A stretch of 64,000 nt of DNA from JAPLJC01 sp052326585 (GCA_052326585.1 JBKQLU010000028.1:26160-90159); one strand, 5' to 3'. Positions 37,461-45,995 are shown, counted from the stretch's first letter. Numbers and translations: made by a program. Notes: a model not told the origin generated them from the sequence alone.

Positions 37461-37489
37461 TTGCCCCGGGCGCGGTTTTCCTTTATACT
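37461..37489 (+). promoter_or_regulatory. Predicted promoter of the receiver-Lon gene
   Basis: TTGCCC, 17-base spacer, TATACT, 40 bases before the ATG at 37529. Confidence 0.5.
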
Positions 37490-37528
37490 GATCCCCGGAG
37501 ATCATTACTCCCGGGAAGGCTCTGCGAC

Positions 37529-39541
37529 ATGCCCTTTTTTCGGAAGAGTGAAGAGGTGCGCCCGCCCAAGGGTCGCCAGGAATTGCTGGGGCTGAGGGCC
37601 GCGCTGGAGAAGGCCGGGTTGCCCGAGACCGCGGCCGCCGTGGCGCTGAAGGAGCTGGAGCGGCTGGAGAAGACCGGCCCGGCGGCGGCAGAATATGACC
37701 TTGGCCTCAATTACCTGAACTTCCTGATCTCCCTGCCCTGGAACCGGGTCAGCGAAGATAATCTAGACCTGAAACGGGCCGAACGTATCCTCGCTGCCCA
37801 AGTCTATGGCCTGAAGCAGGTCAAGGAGCGCATCCTGGAATACCTGGCGATGCGCATCCTCTGCAGCCTCCAGGCCTCCCAGGTGCTGGTGGTGGACGAC
37901 GAGGAAATCGCCCGCACCAATCTGGGGTACATCCTGAGGAAGGAAGGGCACCAGGTGGCCACCGCGGCCAACGGTCTGGAAGCCCTGGAAAAGGTGAAGG
38001 CCCAGGAGTTCGACCTCATCCTCACCGACCTGAAGATGGAGAAGATGGACGGCATCCAGCTCCTGGAATCGGTGAAGCAGATATCGCCCAACACCGAGAT
38101 CATCATGGTCACCGGCTACCCCACGGTGGGCAGCGCGGTGGACGCCCTGAAGAAGGGCGCGGCCCATTATCTCTCCAAGCCCATCAAGTTGGAAGAGCTG
38201 CGGGCCACGGTGCGGGAAATCGTCGAAAAGAAACGGCATCTGCAGATGCGCCGGGGGCCCACCCTCTGCTTCGCCGGTCCCCCGGGCACCGGCAAGACCG
38301 CCATCGGCCTCGCCATCGCCGAGGCCCTGGAACGCAAGTTCGCGCACCTGTCCCTGGCGGGACTGCGGGACGAAGCGGAGCTTCGGGGCCGCCGGCGCAC
38401 CGACGCCGCGGCCAGGCCGGGGGGCATCCTCAATGAATTGAAGCGCCTGGAGGTCCGCAACCCCATCTTCATGCTGGATGAAATCGACCAGGTCGGCCCG
38501 GATTTCCAGGGCGACCCGGCCGCGCTGCTCCTGGAAATCCTGGACCCGGAGCAGAACGGCCTCTTCCTGGACCGTTATCTGGCTGTGCCCTTCGACCTCT
38601 CCGGGGCCATATTCATCACCACCGCCAACGTGGTGGAGAAGCTGCCGGCACCCCTGCTGGACTGCCTGGAAGTCGTCTATTTCCCCGGCTACACCGAGAA
38701 CGAAAAGCTCAACATCGCCCGGAATTACCTGATCCCCCGGCAGTTGCGGGAAAATGGACTGCACCAGATGGGTCTGGGGTTCAGCGACGCCGGCATCACC
38801 AAGATCATCCGGGACTATACCCGGGAGGCAGGCCTGCGAAATCTGGAGCGGGAGATCGCCACCACCTGCCGCAAGCTGGCCCGCATCTGCCTGGCGGACA
38901 AAGGGAAATCCTGCGCCCTCACGGTGGACCAGGCCATGGCGGCCGAATTTCTGGGGCCCCGGAAATTCGTCCAGGAAGCGGCTGAGGCGGGCAACCAGGT
39001 CGGGGTGGCCACCGGGCTGGTATGGACCGAATCCGGCGGGGAGGTCGTCTTCGTGGAAGTCTCTCTTATGAGCGGCAATAAGCAACTGATTTTAACCGGC
39101 TCCCCGGGGAGCGTCCTTAACGATTCGGCCCAAACCGCCCTGAGCTACCTCCGCAGCCACGCCGGGCAGTTCGGCCTGAACCCCGATTTTTTCAGCGGCA
39201 GTGATATCCACATCCACCTGCCCTCCGGGGCCAGCACCAAGGAAGGCCCCGCAGCCGGGCTGGCCATCGCCTTCGCCCTGCTGTCGCTTTTGAGCGGCCG
39301 GGCGGCCCGCCGCGACGTGGCCTTGAGCGGCGAGTTAAGCCTCTCCGGGCGCCTTCTGCCGGTGGGCGGCATCCGGGAAAAGATCCTGGCGGCAAGCCAG
39401 GCCGGGGTCAAGCTGCTGGTCTTCCCCGAGCAGAATGCCCCGGATCTTGCCAATCTGGAAGATGAGGCGAAGGAAGGGCTGGAGATCGTCCTGGCCGATA
39501 ACCTGGAAAACCTGGTGGATCTGGTGCTGCTGCCGAGGTGA
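37529..39541 (+). CDS. Lon-like AAA+ protein with inserted receiver domain and dead protease site
   Basis: 670 residues. Residues 1-110 match the end of the Lon N-domain and its linker (LNYLNFLISLPWN...YGLKQVKERILEYLA). Residues 117-235 are a receiver domain (VLVVDDEE, phospho-Asp167 in LILTDLKM, MVTGYPT, LSKPIK). Then comes the Lon AAA+ module with Walker A GPPGTGKT (Lys256) and Walker B FMLDEID. The C-terminal third is the Lon protease domain, but the catalytic Ser of GPSAG is Ala575 (GPAAG, codon GCA); the dyad lysine is kept (Lys618, the correct 43 residues later). I read it as a phosphorylation-controlled unfoldase or scaffold without proteolysis. The large Lon substrate-binding N-domain is mostly absent. 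Confidence 0.88.
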   Translation: MPFFRKSEEVRPPKGRQELLGLRAALEKAGLPETAAAVALKELERLEKTGPAAAEYDLGLNYLNFLISLPWNRVSEDNLDLKRAERILAAQVYGLKQVKERILEYLAMRILCSLQASQVLVVDDEEIARTNLGYILRKEGHQVATAANGLEALEKVKAQEFDLILTDLKMEKMDGIQLLESVKQISPNTEIIMVTGYPTVGSAVDALKKGAAHYLSKPIKLEELRATVREIVEKKRHLQMRRGPTLCFAGPPGTGKTAIGLAIAEALERKFAHLSLAGLRDEAELRGRRRTDAAARPGGILNELKRLEVRNPIFMLDEIDQVGPDFQGDPAALLLEILDPEQNGLFLDRYLAVPFDLSGAIFITTANVVEKLPAPLLDCLEVVYFPGYTENEKLNIARNYLIPRQLRENGLHQMGLGFSDAGITKIIRDYTREAGLRNLEREIATTCRKLARICLADKGKSCALTVDQAMAAEFLGPRKFVQEAAEAGNQVGVATGLVWTESGGEVVFVEVSLMSGNKQLILTGSPGSVLNDSAQTALSYLRSHAGQFGLNPDFFSGSDIHIHLPSGASTKEGPAAGLAIAFALLSLLSGRAARRDVALSGELSLSGRLLPVGGIREKILAASQAGVKLLVFPEQNAPDLANLEDEAKEGLEIVLADNLENLVDLVLLPR

Positions 39542-39867
39542 GATCAAGACAGAAAAGAGCTTCCCATCCCTATAGGTCCTTATTGCCGCAAAGCCCTGAC
39601 CACTCTGCTGAATAATAATTTCTGACAGATCCCTTGGATAACCAGCGAGGGGATGACCCATCAAAGGCTGGAAGCCCGCGCCACGGTCGCCCCGGCGTTT
39701 TTGGCGGGCAAAGCCCGGCCCCACATTTTTCCCTTAAATGGTTAAGGGCTCCTGCCCTTTCCTCCCCCCCCAATTCATTTCCACTACTGGGCCAAAAGAT
39801 ATTCTTGACAGCTTGTGATAAATTTAACATACTAGCTTCCATCTTTCACCGGGAGGGAGCAGGCGGC
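39542..39867. other. Intergenic region upstream of the third TauE/SafE operon
   Basis: 326 bases with a promoter near the right end (listed separately) and GC-rich inverted segments near 39690-39725. A frame open from 39634 is only a 5' extension of the permease gene. No other gene is supported. Confidence 0.45.
39805..39833 (+). promoter_or_regulatory. Predicted sigma-70 promoter for permease-TIGR02186-Usp operon
   Basis: TTGACA, 17-base spacer, CATACT, 34 bases before the ATG at 39868. Confidence 0.65.
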
Positions 39868-40803
39868 ATGGATATCTATCTTCCCATAGCAGGTATGAGT
39901 ATCAATTTTTTCCTGGTCCTGGGGATCGGCGGCCTAGTAGGTTTTCTCTCCGGGCTCTTCGGGGTGGGGGGCGGGTTCCTGCTGACCCCGCTGCTGATGA
40001 TGATCGGCATCCCCCCGGCGGTGGCCGCGGCCTCCGATTCCAACCAGATTGTGGCCGGCGCCAGTTCCGGAGCCTTCGCCCACTGGCGCCTGGGCAACGT
40101 GGACTTTATGATGGGTCTGATCATCATGGCCGGGGGCATCACCGGCGGCACCATCGGGGTGCAGATAGTCAAGGTGCTGCGGGCCATGGGCAACTTCGAA
40201 TTCGTCATGAAGGTAGTCTATGTGCTCATGCTGGGGCTGGTGGGCGGCGCCATGTTCATCGAATCCTGGCGCACCATCCGGCGCAGCCGCGGCAGGGCCG
40301 CGGCCGGCGCCGAGGAAATGGCGGTTGCCAAGCCGGGCCGTTTCCTGGATAAACTGCCCCTGAAGATGAACTTCCACCGTTCCGGTCTGCACACCTCCGC
40401 CATCTTCCCCTTCAGTATCGGCGCCACCGTGGGGATCATGGCGGCCTTGCTGGGGGTGGGCGGCGGTTTCATCATGGTCCCGGCCATGATCTATATCATC
40501 GGCATGCCCACCATCGCCGCCATCGGCACCGACCTATTCCAGATCGTCATCACTTCCGCCAACGTCACCTTACAGCAGGCCATGTTCAACCGGACCGTGG
40601 ATCTGCTGCTCGCCCTGATCCTCCTGGGCGGCTCCACCATCGGCGCCCAGTTCGGGGCCATCGCCGGCAAACGCCTCAAAGGGGAGCAGATCCGCATCTT
40701 GCTGGCCATCATCGTCCTGGTCCTGGCCGCAAAAATGTTCCTGGACCTGGTACTCACCCCCAGCGACCTGGTGAGCCTGGCCACGGGCGGAGGGGGGCAC
40801 TAA
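39868..40803 (+). CDS. TauE/SafE family permease (3)
   Basis: 311 residues from the ATG preceded by GGGAGGGAGCAGGCGGC. About eight membrane helices, with both signature repeats in canonical form: LSGLFGVGGGFLLTPLLM and AALLGVGGGFIMVPAMIY. It starts a tight operon: the TIGR02186 protein begins one base after its stop, and a universal stress protein overlaps that gene. Export of sulfite or a related anion is the family role. Confidence 0.9.
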   Translation: MDIYLPIAGMSINFFLVLGIGGLVGFLSGLFGVGGGFLLTPLLMMIGIPPAVAAASDSNQIVAGASSGAFAHWRLGNVDFMMGLIIMAGGITGGTIGVQIVKVLRAMGNFEFVMKVVYVLMLGLVGGAMFIESWRTIRRSRGRAAAGAEEMAVAKPGRFLDKLPLKMNFHRSGLHTSAIFPFSIGATVGIMAALLGVGGGFIMVPAMIYIIGMPTIAAIGTDLFQIVITSANVTLQQAMFNRTVDLLLALILLGGSTIGAQFGAIAGKRLKGEQIRILLAIIVLVLAAKMFLDLVLTPSDLVSLATGGGGH

Positions 40804-40804
40804 G

Positions 40805-41599
40805 ATGAAACGGCTCCTGTTTTTCTTAATGGTTCTCTTTCTGGCCGGCGGCAGCATCGGGGCGGCCCTGGCCGCCACCCCCGGGGACCAGCAGGCGGTG
40901 GTCACCGCGGCCTCCAAAAACCTGATCAAAATCGGCCTCTCCTACAGCGGGGATGATATCTACTTCTTCGGAGTCAGCCCCGTCAAAGACTGCGACCTCA
41001 TCATTCGGCTCACCACGGAAAAGAGCGAAAAGGTCAAACTGTCGGTCAAGGGCCGGGTGGGGCCTTTCTGGATGACGGTGAAGCAGTATGAAGTCAGCCA
41101 CGCCCCCTTCATTTACAAGATCCACAGTACCAAACCGGTGGACCAGATCGTCTCCCCGGAAACCGCCCAGGAGCTGGGACTGGGATATGAGGCGGTGCGG
41201 AAAGAGATGAAGCTGCACCTCATCCGGGGCGAGGCCGCGGCCGCTGATCAAGACCTGGTCTTCAAGGGGCTGGTAAAGATCAAGGAAAAGGCCAACCTCT
41301 ATAGCATCGTCGCCGGTCCCGAAGGCCTGGAAGTTACCGAAGGCCGGCTCTTCAAACACTATTTCCGCTTCCCCCCCGCAGCCACTGAGGACCGCTACGT
41401 GGTGGAGTCCTTTGCCTTCCTGAACGGGCAACAGGTAGGTTACGGCAGGGACGTCATCGAGATCAAAAAGGTGGGCCTGGAGAACTGGCTGACCTCGGTC
41501 TCCCAGGACCACCCGACCCTCTTCGGCCTCATGGCGGTATTCATCGCCTTGGCCGCCGGCCTGCTGGTGGGCATGATCTTCAAGAAAGGAGGGCATTGA
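40805..41599 (+). CDS. TIGR02186-type exported membrane-anchored protein
   Basis: 264 residues. Signal peptide (...GGSIGAALAA), a beta-rich periplasmic domain (KIGLSYSGDDIYFFG, LIIRL, GRVGPFWM), and a C-terminal membrane anchor (LFGLMAVFIALAAGLLVGMIF) with a short basic tail. This matches the TIGR02186/PF09608 family, known from alphaproteobacteria as a neighbour of TauE/SafE permeases. Its position after permease 3 agrees. It probably supports or regulates the permease. Confidence 0.8.
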   Translation: MKRLLFFLMVLFLAGGSIGAALAATPGDQQAVVTAASKNLIKIGLSYSGDDIYFFGVSPVKDCDLIIRLTTEKSEKVKLSVKGRVGPFWMTVKQYEVSHAPFIYKIHSTKPVDQIVSPETAQELGLGYEAVRKEMKLHLIRGEAAAADQDLVFKGLVKIKEKANLYSIVAGPEGLEVTEGRLFKHYFRFPPAATEDRYVVESFAFLNGQQVGYGRDVIEIKKVGLENWLTSVSQDHPTLFGLMAVFIALAAGLLVGMIFKKGGH

Positions 41600-42087
41600 T
41601 GGCCGAAGCAGGCGGCAAGCCCATCGTGGTGGCGGTGGACGGCTCCGCGCCAGGTTGGGAGGCCATGGAAACGGCCCTCTATCTGGCGCACCTCCTGAAC
41701 CGGACGGTGGACGCCCTGACGGTCATGCCGCGCCGCAAGGCCGGCTATTTCGCCTTCATCGACCGCCATCTGGAAGAGGAGCAGCAAACCTACGGCCGGC
41801 AAATCCTGGAGGAGGCCGGCCAGCGGGGGCAAAAGGCCGGGGTGGAGGTGCGTCCGCACCTGCTGGAGGGGGCAGAGGACGTCTCCGAGGCTATCCTCTC
41901 CTTCCTGGAGGGGGCTGGACCGGTGAAGTTCCTGGTCATGGGCAGCCACGGCCACAGTTTCGTCAGCCGGCACCTCATCGGCTCGGTCACTGAACGGGTG
42001 ATCCGGGAGGTGGCCCACCTGGGCCTGGAAGTGCCGGTCTTGGTGGTGCCAGCCTCCGCGGCGGCGGAGGCCCAGGCCAGGGGTTAA
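41599..42087 (+). CDS. Single-domain universal stress protein
   Basis: 162 residues. The ATG overlaps the TGA of the previous gene (TGATG), so translation is coupled. A UspA fold with VVAVDGS at the start and the ATP-binding loop MGSHGHSFVSRHLIGSVTERV. It joins an anion permease and its accessory protein in one operon, suggesting that transport is tied to energy or stress state. Confidence 0.9.
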   Translation: MAEAGGKPIVVAVDGSAPGWEAMETALYLAHLLNRTVDALTVMPRRKAGYFAFIDRHLEEEQQTYGRQILEEAGQRGQKAGVEVRPHLLEGAEDVSEAILSFLEGAGPVKFLVMGSHGHSFVSRHLIGSVTERVIREVAHLGLEVPVLVVPASAAAEAQARG

Positions 42088-42121
42088 GCCGGGTGGCGCT
42101 TTGCGGTTTATGGCACGCGGG

Positions 42122-42141
42122 GGCGGACCGGTTGGTCCGCC
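42122..42141. terminator. Hairpin terminator between convergent operons
   Basis: GGCGGACC, loop GGTT, GGTCCGCC: a perfect 8-bp stem between the Usp gene and the leftward receiver operon. The following TCTGCTTTACC is only moderately T-rich. Confidence 0.55.
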
Positions 42142-42187
42142 TCTGCTTTACCGGGCGGCTTAAACTAAGCCGCGCTGATTAACGCCC

Positions 42188-42253
42188 TCAGCAGCCGCCG
42201 GTAAAATAGAGGAGCACCAGGACCGCCACCACTACGGGGATGAACCATACCAT
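42188..42253 (-). CDS. 21-residue membrane peptide downstream of the receiver of P5
   Basis: ATG to TGA, MVWFIPVVVAVLVLLYFTGGC (split here by its features: a 17-residue hydrophobic helix followed by GGC). A textbook ribosome binding site AGGAGGCAATAT precedes the ATG. It lies 41 bases after the receiver gene in the same direction. The strong ribosome site and clean membrane helix argue that it is translated. The function is unknown. Confidence 0.55.
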   Translation of the reverse strand: MVWFIPVVVAVLVLLYFTGGC

Positions 42254-42294
42254 ATATTGCCTCCTGGCGGCACGATTAGTCGAGATTCCGCCGG

Positions 42295-42711
42295 TTATTT
42301 AGCCACTTCCAGACGCCGCTCCAGCTCCCGGTTCTGACGCTGCATCTCCCGCCAGCGCATGGCCTTGTCGATGGCCAGCAGGATCTGCTCCTTGCGGAAA
42401 GGCTTGGTGATGTAGTCGAAGGCGCCTTTGGCCATGGCCTCCTCAGCCAACTCTAAAGAGCCATAGGCGGTGATGACTAGCACCAGGGCGTCTTGATCAC
42501 GCCGCCGGGCCAGGGCCAGGAGTTCCAGCCCATCCAGGCCGGGCATCTTCAGGTCGCTGAGCACCAGGTCGAAGGTCTCCTTTTCCAGGAGACCGGCGGC
42601 CTCGAGGGGGTCGTTGGTGGCCACCACCTGATGGCCGGTATAGCCCTCGACGATCATCTTCAACAAGGCCAGCATGTCCGGTTCGTCATCGACGGCCAGA
42701 ATACGTCCCAT
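42295..42711 (-). CDS. Single-domain response regulator, partner of P5
   Basis: 138 residues, receiver only: VDDEPD, phospho-Asp in LVLSDLKMP, VITAYGS, ITKPFRK, and a short coiled C-terminal tail. It is 78 bases downstream of P5 in the same direction. It closely resembles the receivers beside P3 and P4 (shared FDYITKPFRKEQIL segment with the P3 partner), so the three pairs probably arose by duplication. Confidence 0.93.
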   Translation of the reverse strand: MGRILAVDDEPDMLALLKMIVEGYTGHQVVATNDPLEAAGLLEKETFDLVLSDLKMPGLDGLELLALARRRDQDALVLVITAYGSLELAEEAMAKGAFDYITKPFRKEQILLAIDKAMRWREMQRQNRELERRLEVAK

Positions 42712-42789
42712 CTTCAGGTGAACCTCCTCAGTTGGCCGACCGCCTCTCGCCGGCCCAGGCAGGCAGCCGCCATGGGCAACAGAGCTTTT

Positions 42790-44958
42790 TCACGAAGGGT
42801 TTAGGGGCTCCTCAGCTCGCCCAAGGGTATGGCCCGCGGCGAGGAACTCCTGGCAGCGGCGGTCCGCCGCCTCATCGTCCAGCATCTCCACGTCCGGTTG
42901 GGTGCTGACCATCATCAGGCGGCCGAGACTCTCCAGCTTGCCCTCCAGGGCCGCGGGCTCCATGGCGTCAGCCCAGGCGTTGATGGCATCCTCTTGGAGT
43001 TCCACCCGGAAATGCAGGCATTCCAGGACCCGGGCCAGGAAGCGCACCTGCCGCAGGCGCCGGGTCATTTCCGCCCCGCCCCCGTAAAAGGTGAGGCTGA
43101 TGCAGCCGTCCGCCGCACTCCCCAGGAAGGCCTCGATGGTGGCGAAGTGGAATCCCAGGCGGTTAGACAGGTTCAGGTAATCGTCGGTGATAATGGCAAA
43201 ATTCTTTTCGTCGAGTTTTTCCCGGACCCTGGTGTCGCCGGCGGCGCCCCGCACCCCGGAGGGAAAGCCAGCCAGGTCCATGGGCTTGGGGCCCTGCCAG
43301 CCCGCCTCGCCGACCCCTTTCCAGTAAGCCAGCATAGGCCGGGAGCGCAGGTGTTCGAGCCCCACCTGCAACAGGCCGGCGGCGGCAGGGCTCAGGCCGC
43401 CCCCCAGATCGATGAGGTACAACTCCAGAGGCAGATGGCCCGTGAAGCGGCGGCCGCCCTCGTCCGCCAGTGTCGCGGCGGCCATCTGGAACATCTCCTC
43501 CACAGCCTTTTCGTGGGCAAAGCGGGTAATGTCGTGATAGGTGCGGCAGGCCTCGGGGCGGAAATCTTCGCCCCGGGGATCCAGGAGGTTGAGGGGGGTG
43601 ATATGCCGCAAGGACCGCTCCAGCACCTGGAAGGCCCGGCTCTGGCGCACCGCCTCGCCGCCGGGCCGCAGGTAACAAACCGCCCGCAATGGACTGGCCT
43701 GGAGCAGGTAGAAGTTTTCGTCCGCCCCCAACGCCCACTCGATCTCCTGGGGCAGGTGAAAATGTTGGCACACCCTGCGGCCCAGGGCGGTCAAGGCCAG
43801 GACCTGATCCTCCGCCAGGCATGGCCCCAGGCGCTCCGCCGGGACCTCCAGGTCCAGGAGGCCACCCCGGGGAGCAGGGACGTGCATCCTGGTCTTTTCC
43901 CCCAGATGGCTGGCCACCAGCCGGTCTTCTTCCACCTTGTAGACGTCCGGCGCCACCACTCCGCCCACAGCCAGGGACCCCAGACCGCAGACCGCTTTGA
44001 TAATGGCTGCCTCGCCGCCCCGGGGATCGTCGGTATAGAGAACGCCGGCTGCCGCGGCCGCCACCATCTCCATGACCACCACCCCCATGGCCAGCTCCTG
44101 GTAGGAAAAGCCGCTGGTATGACAGTAAAATAAGGAGCGGGGGGTGAACTGGGAGGCGATGACCTCCTTATAGCGCTCCATCACCTGCTCCACGGTGACA
44201 TTGAGGAAGGTTTCGAACTGGCCGGCGAAACTGAACTGGCTGTCTTCCTGGAGGACGGAGCTGCGCACCGCCACCCGGTCGGTGGGCAGCCCGGCCAGTT
44301 GGCTGGAAATGGCCTGCGCCAGCTCTCCGGGCAGCTCCTGGGCCATGATCCGGGCCCGGATGGCCTCCCCGGCCTCCCGCAGGCTCTCCAGGTCACGGAT
44401 ATGGGATTGGGAGATAGCCCGGCGGATATAAGTCTCCAGATCCGCGGCGGCAAAGAAAAGCTTCTGGGCATAGGCGCTCACCCCGAAACCCCCGGGGACC
44501 TTGAACCCAAGACGGGTGAGCTCCCCCAGGTTCTCGGCCTTGCCCCCGAAAAACATCCCTTCCCGCACTTCCTTAAGGGGTAAGGCCAGGGGCCCGGGGG
44601 TCAGGCGGATACCGACGGCCAGATCATCGGCCAGCCGCTGCGCCACCTGGAGCCGGACCGCTTCCAGGCCAGGGTAGCGGCCGCCGGACATGGCCTGCAG
44701 GGCCGCCACCACGGTCTCCACCTCCTGGTCCAGGCGCTGGCAGGCCAGGCGCACGTAATGCACGTCGATGTGGGATCCCCCGTCCACCCTGGCCTGGAGG
44801 TCTGCCACGATGGCGAAAATGGCGCTGTGGGCCGCCAACAGCCCCTTGTACTGCTGGTAGCGCCCCAGCAGCTCCGGAGGCGGCCCCAGGGAGAGCGCCC
44901 GGGAAGATCGGCACTTGCGACTGAACCAATTTTTCAATTTGGACAGGGCCGCCGCCAC
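42790..44958 (-). CDS. PEP-synthase-like protein, paralogue P5 (phospho-histidine domain lost)
   Basis: 722 residues from a GTG at 44958 with AGAGGGGAAACCAGCA upstream; the frame is open to 45120, but that extension resembles no paralogue and covers the promoter region. Helical N-terminus, then a full ATP-grasp region (VAVRSSVLQEDSQFSFAGQF, GVLYTDDP, FYLLQASPL). The roughly 130-residue mobile histidine domain is absent: the ATP-grasp end runs almost straight into the C-terminal domain (HITPLNLLDP, LYLIDLGGGL, SLGRLMMVS). It could bind ATP or nucleotide but has no own histidine to phosphorylate. The opposite loss is seen in P2. Confidence 0.78.
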   Translation of the reverse strand: MAAALSKLKNWFSRKCRSSRALSLGPPPELLGRYQQYKGLLAAHSAIFAIVADLQARVDGGSHIDVHYVRLACQRLDQEVETVVAALQAMSGGRYPGLEAVRLQVAQRLADDLAVGIRLTPGPLALPLKEVREGMFFGGKAENLGELTRLGFKVPGGFGVSAYAQKLFFAAADLETYIRRAISQSHIRDLESLREAGEAIRARIMAQELPGELAQAISSQLAGLPTDRVAVRSSVLQEDSQFSFAGQFETFLNVTVEQVMERYKEVIASQFTPRSLFYCHTSGFSYQELAMGVVVMEMVAAAAAGVLYTDDPRGGEAAIIKAVCGLGSLAVGGVVAPDVYKVEEDRLVASHLGEKTRMHVPAPRGGLLDLEVPAERLGPCLAEDQVLALTALGRRVCQHFHLPQEIEWALGADENFYLLQASPLRAVCYLRPGGEAVRQSRAFQVLERSLRHITPLNLLDPRGEDFRPEACRTYHDITRFAHEKAVEEMFQMAAATLADEGGRRFTGHLPLELYLIDLGGGLSPAAAGLLQVGLEHLRSRPMLAYWKGVGEAGWQGPKPMDLAGFPSGVRGAAGDTRVREKLDEKNFAIITDDYLNLSNRLGFHFATIEAFLGSAADGCISLTFYGGGAEMTRRLRQVRFLARVLECLHFRVELQEDAINAWADAMEPAALEGKLESLGRLMMVSTQPDVEMLDDEAADRRCQEFLAAGHTLGRAEEPLNPS

Positions 44959-45132
44959 TGCTGGTTTCCCCTCTAAATTCGCGTATTCCACCAAATTATA
45001 ATGTAAAGGGGCGCGGGTCTCAATGTAAAAGCCGAATCTGGCTCTGCCGGAGAGGTATTGGCGGTGCCTGCCGCCGCCCCTGGGAAGCCCAGCCACCCTG
45101 GTAAATCCCCCATCCGTCAACCTGAATAATTA

Positions 45133-45161
45133 TTGACATTTCCAGGGTTTTACGCTTACAT
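45133..45161 (+). promoter_or_regulatory. Predicted sigma-70 promoter for the zinc-ribbon/SH3 operon
   Basis: TTGACA, 17-base spacer, TTACAT, about 50 bases before the GTG at 45213. Confidence 0.5.
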
Positions 45162-45212
45162 GGACCTGTGCCGACCGTATCCCGGGAGCGAATCCGGCGC
45201 CGGAGGTGAATT

Positions 45213-45995
45213 GTGCCCTTATGTCCTCACTGCCAGGCGGAGTATGCCGAAGGCCAGCGTTATTGCAATAACTGCGGCAGCTTTTTGATGCATCCGGAGG
45301 AAGGGGACACCTTCTGCCCCCAGTGCGGCGTGCGGGTTTCACCCCGCCAGCAATATTGCCACGAATGCGACGCGCCCTTGCAAGGAGAAGTTTCCCATGA
45401 GGTTAAAGCGCCAGCCGGCGCGGCCTCCCCGCCCAGCCCGGCTCCGGCCCCCGGGCCCCCGCCGGGGTCCTATAGTCTGCCGTCCTGGTTCATCGGCGCC
45501 CTGGCCGGGGTCGGGATCATCATCATCATCCTGCTGCTCATCGTGATCTTCAGCCGGACCCTGACCACCCCGGCGCCTCAGGCGCAATCCCCGCCGCCCC
45601 CAACCCTGGCCACGCCCGGCGCCCCGGCCGCAACCCTGCAAGACCAACTGCAAGACGTGCTGTCAACCTTGCGCAATGCCCAACTGCAGAAGAATATCGG
45701 CGCCTTCATGAGCGTCTATTCCCAATCCTATCCCGTCTACGACCTGAAGCGCCAGGACACCCTGAAATACTGGGCGAGTTACGATTTCACCAGCTTGGTG
45801 TTCACGGTGGATAAAGTCCAGGCCAGCGATGCCGACCATGCCCTGGCCTGGGTCACCTGGTACCTGGACGTCCGGAACCGCGACACCAAGGAGCTTTCCA
45901 GCGCCACCCAGAAATTTCAAGTGCAATTCGTCAAAGAGGGGGGGAGCTGGCGCATCATCGATCTCAAAGAAGAAGCTAAGGGAGGAGCATCATGA
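45213..45995 (+). CDS. Double zinc-ribbon, membrane-anchored NTF2-like protein
   Basis: 260 residues from a GTG with GGAGGTGAATT upstream. Two zinc ribbons (CPHC...CNNCG and CPQCG...CHECD) in the first 55 residues, a Pro/Ala linker, one membrane helix (about 90-112), another Pro-rich linker, and a C-terminal NTF2/SnoaL-like domain (about 145-255, FMSVYSQSYPVYDLKRQ...GGSWRIIDL). The ribbons face the cytosol and the NTF2-like part faces out. Its stop overlaps the start of the SH3 lipoprotein gene (ATGA), so they work together. Confidence 0.75.
   Translation: MPLCPHCQAEYAEGQRYCNNCGSFLMHPEEGDTFCPQCGVRVSPRQQYCHECDAPLQGEVSHEVKAPAGAASPPSPAPAPGPPPGSYSLPSWFIGALAGVGIIIIILLLIVIFSRTLTTPAPQAQSPPPPTLATPGAPAATLQDQLQDVLSTLRNAQLQKNIGAFMSVYSQSYPVYDLKRQDTLKYWASYDFTSLVFTVDKVQASDADHALAWVTWYLDVRNRDTKELSSATQKFQVQFVKEGGSWRIIDLKEEAKGGAS

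Noticed and set aside
35477..39085. Long minus-strand frames opposite P4 and the receiver-Lon gene
   Set aside because: Third-position GC bias opens antisense frames here. They have no start signals or recognisable domains, and the sense genes are well supported.
19418..44958. Calling the five paralogues pyruvate, water dikinase (ppsA)
   Set aside because: They have ATP-grasp and/or histidine domains but no C-terminal PEP/pyruvate TIM barrel, so the reaction of PpsA cannot be assumed.
44959..45120. Upstream extension of P5 to 45120
   Set aside because: The extra 54 codons match no paralogue, and a GTG with a good ribosome site starts at the point where similarity begins.
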